DNA of 43,142 nucleotides from Candidatus Heimdallarchaeota archaeon. GTDB lineage: Archaea; Asgardarchaeota; Heimdallarchaeia; Heimdallarchaeales; Heimdallarchaeaceae. The notes under the pieces were generated by a model that had not been told where the DNA came from, ran no database searches, and saw nothing but the letters and a program-made list of their open reading frames with translations. The stretch is from the NCBI GenBank assembly GCA_019057815.1, contig JAHLWR010000029.1, forward strand, positions 1 through 43,142. The letters run 5' to 3'. Shown piece by piece: positions 41,912-43,142 of this stretch. The stretch's first letter is position 1; each line of letters begins with the position of its first letter. A program made the translations under genes and the position numbers.

Positions 41912-42301
41912 ATGAAAAGATGGAAGGATTGGCTTCGTCAAGCAGAAAGAAAAATAGCATCTGCAGAGTGGTTAATAAAAGGCGAATTTTATGAGGATGT
42001 GTGTTTTTTCTCTCAACAAGCCGCAGAATTTGCGATTAAAGCCTTAGAGGACTTTAAAGGAGAAAGACATAGAGGTCATTCAGTTTATCTTCACATATCT
42101 AGATATTTTACTGATCAAAATCTTCTTGATATTTCAAGGAAACTTGATCAATATTATATTCCAACCAGATATCCAAATGGTTTCGATATTGGAGCACCAA
42201 TGGATTATTTTACAAAAGACCAAGCAGAGGAGGCAATTGAATTTGGAAAGGTTATCATTACTAGAATTAAGAAAGAAATTGAAGAACTACAAGCACATTA
42301 A
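41912..42301 (+). CDS. HEPN-domain protein (module 4)
   Basis: A 129-aa HEPN protein of the subfamily with CFFSQQAAEFAIKALEDFKG in helix two, GHSVYLHISRYF as the next helix, and LDQYYIPTRYPNGFDIGAPMDYFTKDQAEEAI near the end. Proteins of this class are common in thermophiles and Asgards next to MNT genes. The catalytic RxxxxH is not clearly present, although RHRGHS might supply an R-H pair. The gene overlaps the following MNT gene by 23 bp. Confidence 0.87.
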   Translation: MKRWKDWLRQAERKIASAEWLIKGEFYEDVCFFSQQAAEFAIKALEDFKGERHRGHSVYLHISRYFTDQNLLDISRKLDQYYIPTRYPNGFDIGAPMDYFTKDQAEEAIEFGKVIITRIKKEIEELQAH

Positions 42302-42692
42302 TGAACTTGTATCTTTCATAGAAAAAGTAATCTACGAGTATAAACCATTAGCGGTTATCCTCTTTGGTTCACTTTCATCTGGCGAGTATTATATTGATTC
42401 AGATGCTGATATAATCGTAATCTCTCTAAAAAAGAGAGTTGACTTGCTAGAAGAAGGAATGAAAATAAAATGTTATGATGAATTGGGATTAGTTGATGTT
42501 TTAGTTTATGGTCACATACAATTTTCTAATATGATTGAAAATCATAATTTAGTTGCGATTGATTCTATAATGAAAGGTATCCTTGTTTTTAATCAAGAGC
42601 TACAAGAGTGGTTTAATATCAAAGAGAAAGCAGCATTAATGGAAAAATCAATTGTACCATTTGATGGTGGTTGGAAAATTATCACTGTATGA
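42279..42692 (+). CDS. MNT-type nucleotidyltransferase (module 4)
   Basis: Minimal nucleotidyltransferase of 137 aa. The signature is VILFGSLSSGEYYIDSDADIIVI: GS, then the SDAD metal pair. Frame and context show that the start is the TTG at 42279 (KNYKHINELVSFIEKVI), inside the end of the HEPN gene; longer in-frame codons run through HEPN sequence and are not credible. The ATG at 42301, which overlaps the HEPN stop, is out of frame. The order is HEPN then MNT, opposite to module 3. Confidence 0.82.
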   Translation: MKNYKHINELVSFIEKVIYEYKPLAVILFGSLSSGEYYIDSDADIIVISLKKRVDLLEEGMKIKCYDELGLVDVLVYGHIQFSNMIENHNLVAIDSIMKGILVFNQELQEWFNIKEKAALMEKSIVPFDGGWKIITV

Positions 42693-42761
42693 GCTGTTTC
42701 AATAGTATTTTAGAAATTGAAAAAAAATTTGAATTAGTTTATTAGATCCTAATACAGATAA

Positions 42762-42875
42762 TTAATTATTAATCAGAAAAATGATAACTGTGCAAGTGCT
42801 GAACTTAGGGATCCAGATGATAATCTTATATTTTTTGACATACATGTTTCAGAGAAAGGGATTCTTGACACTTGA
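42762..42875 (+). pseudogene. C-terminal remnant of a VOC (glyoxalase-fold) protein
   Basis: An open frame with no start codon reads CASAELRDPDDNLIFFDIHV and ends EKGILDT. The ELRDPDDNLIFF run matches the DPDGNxIxF end motif of glyoxalase/VOC-fold proteins. An in-frame TAA lies just before it. The upstream part of the gene is missing, so this is probably a decayed fragment left near the HEPN/MNT module. Confidence 0.5.
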
Positions 42876-42898
42876 ATGTTGAGTGTTAAATCGTCGTG

Positions 42899-42906
42899 TT
42901 TAAATA
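42899..42906 (+). promoter_or_regulatory. TATA box of the 3'-terminal zinc-ribbon gene
   Basis: TTTAAATA, centred 26 nt before the GTG at 42929, the usual leaderless spacing. Confidence 0.55.
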
Positions 42907-42928
42907 GCAATTATATGGGTTGAGCTTT

Positions 42929-43142
42929 GTGCAATATAATAATAATCAGTCTAGAAATGGAGCGAAGGATTATGCAAAGAAACAACCTCCAAGTCGTTCT
43001 AGAAATAAACTAGGTTCCCCGTCTTATAACCAGTCATCCAACAGATATGATTCTAGGGACAGAAGACCGTCAGATAGAGGTTCCAAGGAACTTCATACTG
43101 TAATCTGCAGCAAGTGTAAGAAAGAAACACAAGTTCCTTTTA
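42929..43142 (+). CDS. CxxC zinc-ribbon protein, N-terminal part (cut by the window end)
   Basis: Begins with GTG and runs off the right edge. The first 52 residues are polar and rich in Asn, Ser, Arg and Gln (QYNNNQSRNGAKDY, then RYDSRDRRPSDRG), probably disordered and able to bind nucleic acid. They are followed by HTVICSKCKKETQVPF, the first half of the CxxC-x17-CxxC zinc-ribbon found in many small archaeal proteins (pattern xxCSxCGxExxVPFKP). The second Cys pair would lie just outside the window. The start fits the TATA box 26 nt upstream; a TTG at 42920 is an alternative. Confidence 0.75.
   Translation, partial: MQYNNNQSRNGAKDYAKKQPPSRSRNKLGSPSYNQSSNRYDSRDRRPSDRGSKELHTVICSKCKKETQVPF

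Noticed and set aside
42126-42278. Longer N-terminal extension of the module-4 nucleotidyltransferase
   Set aside because: It runs through the HEPN gene in another frame, has no family sequence, and the pol-beta domain starts after 42279.

Overview
The window looks like chromosome from an AT-rich archaeon, most likely an Asgard archaeon (Heimdall- or Loki-like); the lineage call is inference. Supporting signs are TATA boxes of the type TTTAAATA or TTTATATA about 23-28 nt before start codons (leaderless transcripts), a few strong archaeal Shine-Dalgarno sites (AGGTGATT), a UPF0282 metallo-hydrolase, several cell-surface proteins with C-terminal membrane anchors and basic tails, a TPR protein ending in a longin/roadblock-like domain, and a GH116 enzyme resembling eukaryotic GBA2. 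I saw no rRNA, tRNA, CRISPR array, transposase or integrase.

Layout. 0.2-7.4 kb: an oligopeptide ABC permease, a large multi-pass membrane protein of unknown function, the TPR/longin-like protein, a TaqI-like adenine-N6 DNA methyltransferase and an unknown 196-aa protein. 7.4-12 kb: a membrane-anchored endonuclease/exonuclease/phosphatase-fold protein, a first MNT/HEPN pair, and an NAD-dependent DNA ligase (LigA), which is uncommon in archaea. 12-24.7 kb is rich in surface proteins: three NosD-like parallel beta-helix proteins, an apparently exported tandem nitroreductase (SagB-type) fused to a heme-binding-like membrane domain, and a clostripain-family protease. Interspersed are a histidine phosphatase, an orphan ribbon-helix-helix antitoxin, an SppA-type S49 peptidase and a small zinc-ribbon protein with three 39-bp repeats. 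24.8-35.5 kb: GH116 glucosidase, a glutaredoxin plus ferredoxin-thioredoxin reductase catalytic-chain operon, an ABC-2 exporter operon, a surface protein with five Ig/FN3-like domains, a saccharopine-dehydrogenase-like enzyme and a UDP-sugar epimerase. 35.6-43.1 kb: DUF4389 and DUF2085 membrane proteins, three more HEPN/MNT modules within 6 kb, a D-cysteine desulfhydrase/ACC-deaminase-like PLP enzyme, a winged-helix-like protein, a UPF0282 MBL-fold protein, a decayed VOC (glyoxalase-fold) fragment, and the start of a CxxC zinc-ribbon protein cut by the window end.

The observation I find most worth pursuing is a repeated insertion pattern. In two places a single gene lies between two copies of the 3' end of its neighbour: the ribbon-helix-helix gene between two copies of the phosphatase 3' end (36/40 identical), and a beta-helix gene between two copies of the nitroreductase-fusion 3' end (26-bp perfect core). 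Both look like single-gene cassettes inserted at gene 3' ends, with no recombinase nearby. Other notable items are the tandem-nitroreductase/heme fusion, a candidate three-way-junction RNA upstream of the PLP enzyme, the density of unrelated HEPN/MNT modules, and several palindromes overlapping promoters.
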